From positions 10,283,698-10,347,697 of the forward strand of contig NC_036443.1 in the NCBI RefSeq assembly GCF_002775205.1: a DNA stretch of 64,000 nt. The letters run 5' to 3'. This document shows positions 35,933-46,125 of the stretch, piece by piece; within the stretch, counting starts at the first letter, position 1; the number at the start of each line of letters is the position of its first letter. Position numbers and translations under genes: made by a program. The DNA is from Xiphophorus maculatus (Eukaryota; Chordata; Actinopteri; Cyprinodontiformes; Poeciliidae). Under the pieces are notes generated by a model. That model saw nothing but the letters and a program-made list of their open reading frames with translations. It was not told the DNA's origin and ran no database searches.

Positions 35933-38900
35933 TCACAGTCCAGCGCTGTCTCCACAGTACACCACCCTGCCCTCCACCCTCGATCGCTCCGCTTCAAACA
36001 CAAGCAAATGGCTGATCAGAGTCTCCTCGGGGCCGGATCGAATCATGGACGGATCGTTGTTCTACAAACACAAGCAAATATCAAACGCTAGAGACAAAGT
36101 TTGCGCAGACTTGTACCCACAGAAACACAAGCTCCTTCTGAAAGCTGAGGTTTTTATTGAAGAGGAATGTTTTAAAAATGAGAGCGATGCTCACAGCCAC
36201 CGCGGAAATAAAAGCGTTCATGAGGTGGTAGTCTGCTCCTCCATGCCCACTCATGCCGTAGTGTTCGAGCGCTTCGCTGCTCGCTGTGTGCTTTGTGGAT
36301 CTCTGGGTCAGGAATTCAAACACGCATATTTCATTGCCGTCATAAGACATCTCGCCCTGTAAGGACACAGTTTATCAGACAGCAAGAAAAAAAAAAAACA
36401 CCTTTATTTCAAGACTAACTTGCAAGCAGACTAAACGTCACTTTGGTTACAATAGTTGGGTACTTTTTCTTTTTGTTATGTTAATATTTTTTGGGCATTT
36501 CTTGTGATAATCCAACACAAAAGTATGCATGGTATCCAAAGCTTTTGACAACACAACTGATTGCCATCATGACCTGAATAGCAAACAGACTTCCCCTGTG
36601 TGTAATCTCATCTCAGCATAAATCCAGCAGTTCAGTAAAGGCTCTTGAGGTGTGTTAGAAATCATTAATGAATAAACAGCAGCATGAAAACCGACCAAGA
36701 AGCACAATAAACTGATCAGAGAGAAAACTGACAACAAATGTTCTGAATAACAAACCAATAGCTATTGATACAGTTCATTTCTTTCAAGGGTGCAGCTGAC
36801 ATTTAGGAAAAATGACATATTCATAAGGAGGACTATACTCTTACTTTGCTGCCATATATAGTTGTTTTTCGTTGGCAGATCTCCTTAGTGAAAGCCACCA
36901 TAGAGAACGCAGCCGTCAAGCCCCCTTCAAACTCCATGTTTACTACCTGCAAGGACATCACAGATAAACATAAAAAATAAATACTTAAGCAAATTTAAGA
37001 AAACACCAGGAGTAGTGTTAATCGGAATAAGATTACAACCCATACAGTCCCTATGAAGTAAATTTAGCTGAACTACTTTTGTCTCTCAATGAACAGAGGG
37101 AATTGTATCTGTTGTACAGGAGGAATACTTATTTTTGCAAAAATAATCATCAAACTTTGTCATTACTAATGTTTCAGTAAGTTGAGGAGATATTACACTA
37201 CTACTTAAAATGGGTTGTGATGGGCGTGCCGTGGTGGCGTAGGGGATGGCGCGACCCATATTTGGAGGCCTTGAGTCCTCGACGCAGCCGGCGCAGGTTC
37301 GACTCCCGGACCCGGCGACATTTGCCGCATGTCTTCCCACCTCTCCTTCCCCCTTCCTGTCAGCCTACTTTCGTATAAGTATAAGGGACACTAAAGCCCA
37401 CAAAAAGACCCCCTGGAGGGGTAAAAAAAAAACCTTAAAAATGGGTTGTGATTTTATTTGGTTATTGATTTGGTAAAATTATGTCCCTAAGCTTTCATTT
37501 AATCTTGGTTTTAGCAGAAAAATTGGTGTCTGAAAGGCCACGCAAAAAAACATTGGATTCTGGAAACCGTCCTGCTGCCTGAACGCTTCTAATTTCTGGG
37601 AAGGATTTTTCGGCATGGCTTATGTTAGCCTCTGACTTTTCCCAATAGAAATACAGGAATACGTTGCGCAATATTCAATCCTGTCTCTCCCTTAAACAAA
37701 AGTAAGAGATAAAAGATGGATGGACTCAAGTTATCTAACATTTTTGCTACAATTTTTGAGGTTTCAAAATGTAGGAGTCCAGTTCGACACTGGAGTTTGG
37801 TAACAAAATATTTTAGATAGGCGATACTGGGAAAGTAATGTACAATGTTAAATGGAAATGAGAAGTTTCCCCAACCTGGTTACTGCAAACATCATTGTCA
37901 CACTCATAGACACATCGGCCATATGGTCCACTCCTCAGTGCTTCATTTACTGACTCGACGTCAGGGAGTGAGTTTGGGCAGATGACTGATACCGGCCAGC
38001 CAGTGTGACCCTACCACAAACACATACACATGTACACCTTTTTTTTAGAATATGCAAAGAGAGTGAAGAATTCCTTACTGCAATAATAAAGTAAGCTACT
38101 CGTGAATTATGTTTACCTGTTTCACTCTGTCCACGTAGATTTTGCATGCCGAGTACGGACAGTTTCTTTCTACTGAACAATCGACGCAACGATCTCCAGC
38201 ACCTGTTGGCTGATGAAAAAAATGACTGAGCTAAGATTAATTTTACTGGTATTTACAGAACACAGCAGCTGCAATGCCAAAGAAACAGTTTGTTTCATTT
38301 TAAACGGGAAGGAGTCAGGGACAGAACTCAAACCTTTTGCTTAACATCAAGAAAAGAGTAAAGGGAGAAAAAGTATAAAGAACCAGAAGAACTAATCAGG
38401 AAAAAGAAAGTACACGCCATACACATGGAACACAAACAAGTCTACAGAGATGGAACTACAAATCATCAATAAAGTTTTAGAAAAACAGATTAGAAGTGCG
38501 CCAATTTTAAAAGCTTGACAGCTTGGCTGCTTTCTACATAAGCAGCTTTTAGAGAGATAACACAACAGACATAAAGATATAAACTGAGATAAAAACTGAG
38601 CACAATTACTGATAGCGTAGACACACCTTATTTTCTTTCCGGAAGTGGCTAACAGATCCAAAAGATGTCACTTTTACGCACCTGTCAAGGACAAAAGGTA
38701 ATGATTTATCTTCAAGATATGAAGCCCCCAAACTTGAAGTGGTGTAAATAGTGACAAGATAACTTGAAATGTAGCATCTAATATATTATAATATGTCAGT
38801 ATATTGCTCAATTTGCTAGGGGACCAAAAGTGTGTTATGTTCTGAGCAGCAAAAAACCCTGGTTTATCATTGACTGCTGGTTTTTGCTTACCTGCGGGCT

Positions 38901-41154
38901 CCAGCCCAGTGGTGAATCAGGTCAATATCATGGCACGATTTAGCCAGCAGAGCAAAAGAGCTCTCTGCTTCATTCCTCCAGTTCCCTCGAACAAATGAGT
39001 GGGCAAAGTGATAAAACCCAACCTAGAATGAGAGTTTTTGAAACGGATGATGCTTTTGTCTTCTTGTGCCACATGCAAAGCAGAGATTTAAATTACTTTT
39101 GTTAAAATCTAAAGAAGCCAACGAGTTCAAAAGGTATTCCAAATTTCACACTGATCTTTACCCATCATGCAATTAGGTGACTCCTGACTTATTCGCAAAT
39201 GTTCCTAAAGAGTACATAAGTAACAGTGTGTAAATGTGGTTGTGTGGGATTGGGAATATTTCTCCAGTGTTTGCATTCTTACTGGTTCTAAGTGCTGTAT
39301 GTGGATCACGTCCCCAACAACTCCGGCATCTATAAGCTCCTAGAAATAAATCAAAAACCTTCAAAAACTACTTTAAAACCTTTGCAAATATGTATATTGT
39401 TCAACAAAACTAAACAGAAGCAGAAACAGGAAAAACTATAAATGATTGAATGGGCTAAAGTTCCCATATTTTAATTACAAAACTACCTTGATCTTGTGAA
39501 TGAGTGGATCATATCGGAGAACATGACCCACAGACAGCATCACATCAGCCTGAGTGCAAGCCTCCACTATGGCTCTGCAGTCCTCTGCAGTTGTCTAAAG
39601 GTTTACAATGAGAGCAAAAGTTAAAATGTAGGGGGGAAAATAAGTGGCAATTTTATTTTAAAATGAAAATTATAGACTATAAACACATCCACAGTGACTG
39701 AATGTTTAATTTAGGGCTATGAAGCAGACCTTTTTATTTATTTATTGTTGTTAATAAACACTTACTGCCATTGGTTTTTCCAGAAGAATGTGGTAGCCTT
39801 TTTTTGCAAAGGCAACAGCAGGATCCTATGAAACACAAACTTGTTAACAAAAACCTCGCCATGGATGATAGAGAAATTTTCCAAATAAACACACCTAAGG
39901 TATACACACCTTATGAATGCGATCTGGAGTGCAAATTAGCACTGCGTCTGCAAACCTCTCTCGTTCAACTATGTTTTTCCAGTCTATTTTTTTTTAAAAA
40001 AGGAAACAACAATGGTAAATTTCATTATCATTAAAAAAAATCCCTTAAATTCAGATTTATTAAATACTCACCTTCAAACACGTTTTTATCCTCAATTTTG
40101 TGTTGCTGTTGCATTTTGGTGCGGGCAAACTTTCTCGGATCAGCCACAGCAACAACCTAAACGTTTCATTGTAGACCAGAGAAGAAGGATTCTTTACTAG
40201 GTTTCAAATCAGAAAAGTATTTCAAACATATTTCCAGTTCTATATATGCTTTTTAACATTTAACACTATCATCCCTCAGTAGCTGATACAGGAACTGGAC
40301 TGTTTGGGACTGAAGACCTCTTTATGTAACTGGTTGCTGAACCTCCGGACAGGTTGTCCAATTCGGCAAAAAAGTACTATCAATGTGAATATGTGTCCTC
40401 AAGGATGTGTTCTCGGCCTCCTACTATGCCTTACTTTGCTTTGCTTTACTAGGTGAGTCTACTGGCCTGGTGGTGCAGAGACAACTGAAGTTACCAGCTG
40501 CGTATTTGTCTCCTGCCCTCTGGAAGGAGAATGAGGAACTCCCTCCCAGCTCTCCCCTTTTTTCCTTATCTGAGTTTTGCCCCCCAAAACCCTGGACACT
40601 AACCGGACAGTTTAAATACCAGGCCACACTCTTTATACTGTTTGTTTTATTCTCACTACATTACTTATCATATCAACACTATGTTTATCTGAAGAGCTGC
40701 GTTTCTCTCCGTGTTTTGTTTTTACTGCATTTTTAGATTTTTATGTAAATTGCTGTTTGGACTATTTTAATTCTGTGCACGTCTATATGAGTTTGGACAA
40801 TAAAGTGAAATTAAATGAATCCTCCCCGGCTCCCTCCCCTATTTGTTACAAGTCGGAAATCAAGCAGCAGAAGCCAGTAGTTATCAATAAACATTTCTAA
40901 ATTGTTTTTACAAGAGCAGCTTTCATTGTCAAGTTAATATTCAATGTTACTGCAGCTACTAAGGCATTTTTTTTTTCTCTCAGAAGTTTCAATTTTTTTA
41001 AATTTCTTTATTATTAAACACTAATACCAAACAATGAGTCAACAAGAGGCTCTCTCCTCACCTTCATGCGTTTAGGATGAATGGAAGCAAACTTGGCGTA
41101 GTTCTCTCCTCGACAACCAGCTCCCACCACGATCACATGGACAGGTGAATACAT
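35933..41154 (-). CDS. Gfo/Idh/MocA-family NAD(P)-dependent oxidoreductase
   Basis: Predicted soluble dehydrogenase of the glucose-fructose oxidoreductase/inositol dehydrogenase family; the substrate is unknown. Thirteen coding exons on the minus strand: 41154-41062, 40156-40072, 39983-39910, 39825-39766, 39594-39487, 39339-39283, 39022-38892, 38681-38627, 38209-38117, 38010-37876, 36946-36845, 36356-36195, 36061-35933. All phases agree, giving 427 aa. The N-terminus [18 protein letters not shown] has the Rossmann GxGxxG (Gly11, Gly13, Gly16). LLEKPM carries the family's EKP motif (Glu100-Lys101-Pro102). [15 protein letters not shown] (184-198) matches the conserved active-site helix. Four Cys (229, 232, 238, 243) form C-x2-C-x5-C-x4-C in [16 protein letters not shown]. 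It ends GDSAGL. Compartment signals are absent. It is distinct from GFOD1/2. I recall unnamed fish genes and bacterial proteins of this type but no mammalian one. Divergent from taf10. Confidence 0.88.
37205..37452 (+). mobile_element. tRNA-derived SINE with target-site duplication
   Basis: The body (about 37222-37433) opens GGGCGTGCCGTGGTGGCGTA, which contains a pol III A-box (TGGCGTAGGGG). The B-box is GGTTCGACTCC at about 37294-37304. A unique region follows (GCCGCATGTCTTCCCACCTC), then CACAAAAAGACCCCCTGGAG and an A-rich tail. It is flanked by TTAAAATGGGTTGTGAT (37205-37221) and TTAAAAATGGGTTGTGAT (37435-37452), a 17-bp target-site duplication with one extra A. It lies in an intron of the oxidoreductase gene, opposite to its transcription. 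The well-kept promoter boxes and duplication suggest a fairly recent insertion. Confidence 0.85.
40290..40830 (+). mobile_element. Non-LTR retrotransposon (LINE) fragment
   Basis: In one open frame near 40330-40450 the sequence reads [10 protein letters not shown] and, about 20 codons on, [11 protein letters not shown]. This matches the reverse-transcriptase block usually seen as NWL.NFLT...TG(S/A)PQGCVLSPLL in fish LINEs. The expected upstream and downstream RT blocks are missing. The 3' part ends near 40797-40815 with GGACAATAAAGTGAAATTAA, a plausible LINE end with an AATAAA. It sits in intron 1 of the oxidoreductase gene, in antisense orientation. Confidence 0.6.
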
Positions 41155-42305
41155 ACTGGACACCTGTGAACTGTCACACACAGCAAAGCTTGCAAACACG
41201 TCTACCCTTGCCTGTTGTTTCGTCCAACAAAGATTCACGCAGTCTTACTTGCACGAAAGATTTTAGCAGGTCTGATTGCAAAGAGATACAACTGTGTGTT
41301 AATTTACTGATGATTCCCTTACTGACCAAAAAAAATTAGGTGACCCCTCCTACCAGTCTGACTTGCCTTTCATCATTATACTAGCCAGCTTAAGAGCCAG
41401 CAGTATGAAAATGAACGGATCCAATGACCAACGAACCAAATCTTTACAAAGGTACTATTACTGCTAACTACATTACTGTTTAGCTTGGTTGTCATTTGTA
41501 GGAAAGTGTAAAAAAAAAAATTAAAACTTTGCTGGCAAATGCAGGAGGAAGTGAGGCATATCCGCAGCCTGTTAAATTACACACTACATTTTCTGGAATG
41601 TTGTTAATTTAACACAAAGTTGGTCTTTCTACCTGTTTTGTCCCATAAAAGTTTCAGGTCCTGTTAGATTTCTTCTGCGTTGGTCCACATTTGCAAATAA
41701 AGGACACAACTATGAAAACATACGGACAAAACACTCCTACTGCTTCCTGGCGTTCGTTTCCTGACGCCACCTACTTTGTCCACGACATTTGTCTGCTGCA
41801 TTCACTGTACAAGAGTGTAATAATCTAAAAATGAAATTTCTGTTTTTTTGGTCGTAGATGTACAAAAATCTATTGGATTATGATAAAAAAAAATTACTTT
41901 TAACGCTATTTGTAACTTATAAATATATATATTTTTATTTTTTATAACAAAAACAAATAGATTAAGTGGAAGAGGCCAAGATTTCTACAACCACAAACGC
42001 AACCTCTAGAAAGCTTCGGCTAAATTCGACAAAACCTCGAGTTTCTCCGGCAAATGCTAACTGGGTGGTCACGTGACAGAACTGTAGCATGACCTCAGCT
42101 TTCGGATAGACGGCAGCAGCAGACAAATCTATTTAAGACCTGGCTTAAGTTATTTTGATTTTGTCAAATATTTTTTCTTCAGTTCTTAAACTTTAATAAA
42201 GAACTGGGGTTGCAACTAAATAGCACAGAGTTGTTGTTTTTTTTCTGTTTTTAGACGCCTTCCCGAGCTAGCTTACCGAGGGCTAGCAAGTTAGCAAAAA
42301 TCGAC
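41155..42305. promoter_or_regulatory. Divergent promoter region: oxidoreductase (-) and taf10 (+)
   Basis: About 1.15 kb separates the start codons. A likely 5' splice acceptor for the oxidoreductase lies at about 41163-41170 on the minus strand (TGACAGTTCACAG), so its cap site is probably further into this gap. A perfect palindromic E-box, GTCACGTGAC (42068-42077), lies about 230 nt upstream of the taf10 start. The rest is AT-rich, with no gene. Confidence 0.55.
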
Positions 42306-45149
42306 ATGAATATAGACAACGTAAATCAGTCTGTTACAAGTGGAGTCCCAGCTACGACCTCTTCAACTTCAAGTAACTGCATCGCAAATGACAATGCAAC
42401 GACGAACGTCAGCAGCATCCCTTCAGCGACGAGTAATGGTAACGTTTCGTAACTTCGGCTAATGTTTATGTTGTCTGTGCTGTACTGGGTTTGTTTATCA
42501 GTCTGGATGTATTTGTGAAGTCATTTAGCTTTACAGAAACCTGAATTTATTCCAACAACTGTCCTATATATCGAAATCTAAAACGCTCAGAATATCAACT
42601 CGAAGTAGAATAAGTCTGATTGAAATAAGGTAACAATTTTAAATCACAAAGGGAAAATGAATCATCTAAATGGAAACTAAGAATTTTATAAACATTCTAG
42701 AAATGTGGGATTTGTGAAAACCTTTCTCTCTCTCTCTCTCTTTTTTTTTTTTTTTTTTACTATTTTGATGTACTTCACTTGGCTTGAAAATAAATTAAAC
42801 AACGTCCAGAATGGAAAAACTACATCGTCCACACGGATCATTTTGAAACTTTTGTTCTAATTCTAGTTTTTAAGATAAGAAGCCCAAAGAAACTTTACAT
42901 AGCATATTCTGAGTTTATTACAAATCGAATAAGGGTTTAATAATTCAGTCTTTTATAGAATCTGAGAGTCTAGAATATTTCTACTAATATTTAAGTATTG
43001 TGGTTTTATATTCAGAAAGTATCATTTTAGATTTGACAAGTTCCAAAAAAGATTTCACAAAATGTCTCATTGTATCTGTCTTTAGTGTAGAAAGATTCAG
43101 TTCAGGTTTGACCTTTCTAGCTGTTGTAGTTTTTAAACTGGACCCCATGTAAGATAGATGAAAGGGGGGAAAATTAAATCAAACAACAAAATAGCAATTT
43201 TCAGAAATAAACTTATTTTCTAGAATCTCTCATAATTATAAAGAATTCAGTTCAAGTCTTACCATTTTAAGCATTTTAGACTTTGAACTAGTTCTGACCA
43301 ACTATGCTCCAGATTAATTTGAGGCAGTGAAATGGTCTCTCATGTCAAAGTGAATGCAATGAATTAGCTTCAGCATGAAGTGTGCATTGATGGAGTGAAT
43401 TCCTTGGCTTAATAATTGGTGATAAAAGTATAACAAATTCATTTGCAAGAAAAAATTATCTAAAGTAAAACATTTTGCTCCATAATTGTATACAGTTAGA
43501 GATCAATATTTCCAAAAAGTCCCAGCATCATCAATACAAGTTTTGCAGGAAAAAAAAGGCTAAATGGATAATGTAAAAAGCTAGTTACAAGTGATTAGAT
43601 GCAAATTAAAATAGTAAAATTAAATGTGTTAAACGTGGATAAAATAAACTTTCAAAAGGGCCAACTGCTAATTGTGACATGAAAAGAGCTGATTTTCAAG
43701 ATTCCTCCTGCTTCTTTAGAAAAAATAAAACTGAAATATTTTTTTCAACTTTCTAACTTCCAGCTGGAGCTTCAGCCGCTGTGGCGACGCCGTCCACAGA
43801 CTCATCGGTCTCTAACGGGGTTTACCTTCCGAGCGGAATCACTAATGGAGACATAAGGCCTGCCATCTCCACCACACCTCTGGCGGATTTCCTCATGCAG
43901 CTGGAGGATTACACTCCCACGGTAAAGACAGTCGGCTTTTATCGAGAACACACATCCTCATAAAAGGTCAAAACCAAGCAGATTTGTGGGCTGATCATGG
44001 CAGAGTAACAGCATGCAGCATTGGTTATTTATTCATGATCCCATCTGAGAAGATGCACCCTGTGATCCTTGTCATGTTTTTTACATAAGTTAAATTCATT
44101 CAGGTCTTGTGTAAATACATTTGCTAAATTGTTGTTTGTACATTTGGTTTTAGATTCCTGATGCAGTTACAGGATACTACCTCAACAGGGCAGGCTTTGA
44201 AGCTTCTGATCCAAGAATGTGAGTACAATACGCTGGGATTCCCTGCAGGAATTTGGCTGCATCTTTTGTCACTCAGATCTCAGGCTCTTGGTTTAAGGCC
44301 TGAGCACCATTATAAAAAAACAAACAATTATTACTGCTGTTGTCAACAGTAAATTTGCTTGCTAAAGAAGTTTTTGTATTAGATGAAAATTGGGAATTTA
44401 CCATCTGATTTTTTAAAAATGATTAGTGGAACTAAAATAATATGGTTGTAGAGTTTTTAGTTCTCTATTTGTAGTCACCTACAGTTGCCATTGGAGAAGC
44501 TTTGCATCCCTCAAGAGTTGTATTTCTGGAGTAATTAATTTAGCATCTAAAGCAAAAGCAGACACAATACACATCTCTAAAGTTTTCTTTCCCAAAATAT
44601 TTACCAGACATCACGTTATTTCATTTTTTTTCTACTGTAAAACTCCTAAACCATTTGTTTTCCAATTTTAGATTTGATTAATTTAAAACAAAGGATTTAC
44701 AAACTTCTTCTCAGTCTTTAAATATGCAATGAGCTTTGAGGTTTTTTGAACACAACTCCTGTGAGCTTTTTAACCATTGAAGGCAAGGATTAGCAAAAAA
44801 ACGTAATGATTTTCTTTGGTACCTTTGCAGAATCCGCCTGATCTCCCTTGCTTCTCAGAAGTTTATCTCAGACATTGCCAACGATGCCCTGCAGTACTGC
44901 AAAATGAAGGGAACTGCTTCCGGAAGCTCCAGGAGTAAGACAAAGGTGAGCACTTTAAAACGTAGCACTTTAAAATTTAAGATTTTCAATGATGCTGATG
45001 GAGGATGTTGATGGCTGTTTTGTGACTCCTCTTTTTTTCTCCTTTTTTTTGTCCCATAGGATAAAAAGTACACACTGACAATGGAGGACCTGACACTTGC
45101 CCTTTCTGAATATGGCGTGAATGTCAAGAAACCTTACTACTTCACATAG
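42306..45149 (+). CDS. taf10: TAF10, TFIID/SAGA subunit
   Basis: Histone-fold subunit shared by the general transcription factor TFIID and the SAGA coactivator; nuclear. Five coding exons: 42306-42438, 43764-43921, 44154-44218, 44831-44945, 45060-45149. Phases 1, 0, 2, 0 fit at each join and give 186 aa. The N-terminal 75 residues are a low-complexity Ser/Thr/Asn/Ala segment, shorter than in human (218 aa total). The C-terminal histone fold is nearly identical to human: TPLADFLMQLEDYTPT, IPDAVTGYYLNRAGFEASDP, RLISLASQKFISDIANDALQ and MEDLTLALSEYGVNVKKPYY, ending FT. The Lys-Ser-rich loop SGSSRSKTKDKKYT lies between the fold's helices as usual. An AATAAA at 45344-45349 lies 195 nt past the stop. 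Confidence 0.97.
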
Positions 45150-45343
45150 AACTCATTTCATAGACCTTTTTGATTGTTGTTAGCAATGAGTGTCCTGCTA
45201 GCCTCCTAGAGTCTTTTGCCAGCTTTATTGACAAATGTTTTTTGACCATGGTTTGGTACAGCTTTATAAAATCTTAAGCTTGTCAGTTTTTGTGAAGCTT
45301 CCTTTGCATTTAGTTAAATTGTAGAATTTTGTCTTATGATGAA

Positions 45344-45349
45344 AATAAA
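45344..45349 (+). promoter_or_regulatory. taf10: Probable taf10 polyadenylation signal
   Basis: A canonical AATAAA 195 nt downstream of the taf10 stop codon, the first strong one after the gene. Confidence 0.65.
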
Positions 45350-45929
45350 AATATTTCCAAAAAAATACAATCTTTTTTTGAGTGGTGAAACTGTTTTTAA
45401 ACCCAATATGCATTTTAATGTAAACAGAGCAAAGGTTAAAATCTTTGATGTTGACAATACACTGACAATACATTTAGTGCTTCCTTTTGTTATGATCATA
45501 ATTGTTTTCATCTAGCATCAAATGAAGATACATGTGTAAGAAGTTATCCTGAACAACCTCCTTTCTTGCGTGAAACTGCACTTGTGAGAGAATATGTCCA
45601 CTGCATCTGGTTCTACTTAATTTCCTTTTTTATTTTTGATCAACATTGGAAATTGGGAGAGAAAGCCGGGGAAAGACATGCAGCATTTTAAATATTTTTT
45701 AAAAATTGCAGGCAGAGGGATAATCAAGTTGGTGAGTTCAAAGTGAACTGCAACCAAACTATGTATTTTTACCGAAACCCCAGCAGTTATGTCATGTAAA
45801 TACTATTGAATAATATGAAGTTTAATTCAAATTAATGGAGTTTAAGTTTTATTTGGAAAGAGTGCTTCTAGATTTCCCCAAAATTACCAAGTGTATTTGC
45901 CTTAAGTTTACTTTTGCTACCTTATGTGA

Positions 45930-46125
45930 CCATTAGAGGGCACCCTGGTGCAAGCGCTCGCTTTCGCGCTCGTCTCTTGAGTCGCAGTATTTATACTGTC
46001 TCTCGTGAGCTGCCGTCTTTTTCATCTGCGCATGCGCTGTATACTCGGACCATTCAAATGATTCATGTGTGAACTTCATATATGTTTTTTAATTTAATAA
46101 AGCAAGCAGAGCACAACAAAAAAAA
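45930..46125 (+). promoter_or_regulatory. ppih: ppih promoter region with NRF1-type site
   Basis: A locally GC-richer stretch just upstream of the ppih start. TGCGCATGCGC (46027-46037) is an almost perfect NRF1 palindrome, about 90 nt upstream of the start codon. A pure A run immediately precedes the ATG. The taf10 3' end lies about 0.8 kb upstream; the space between (45350-45930) holds no gene that I can see. Confidence 0.55.

Noticed and set aside
36045-36362. 105-codon plus-strand frame
   Set aside because: It is antisense to exons 12 and 13 of the oxidoreductase, whose splicing and motifs are convincing.
37222-37320. Possible functional tRNA gene (A and B boxes present)
   Set aside because: The rest of the cloverleaf is not maintained, and the unit continues into a SINE body with an A tail and target-site duplication.
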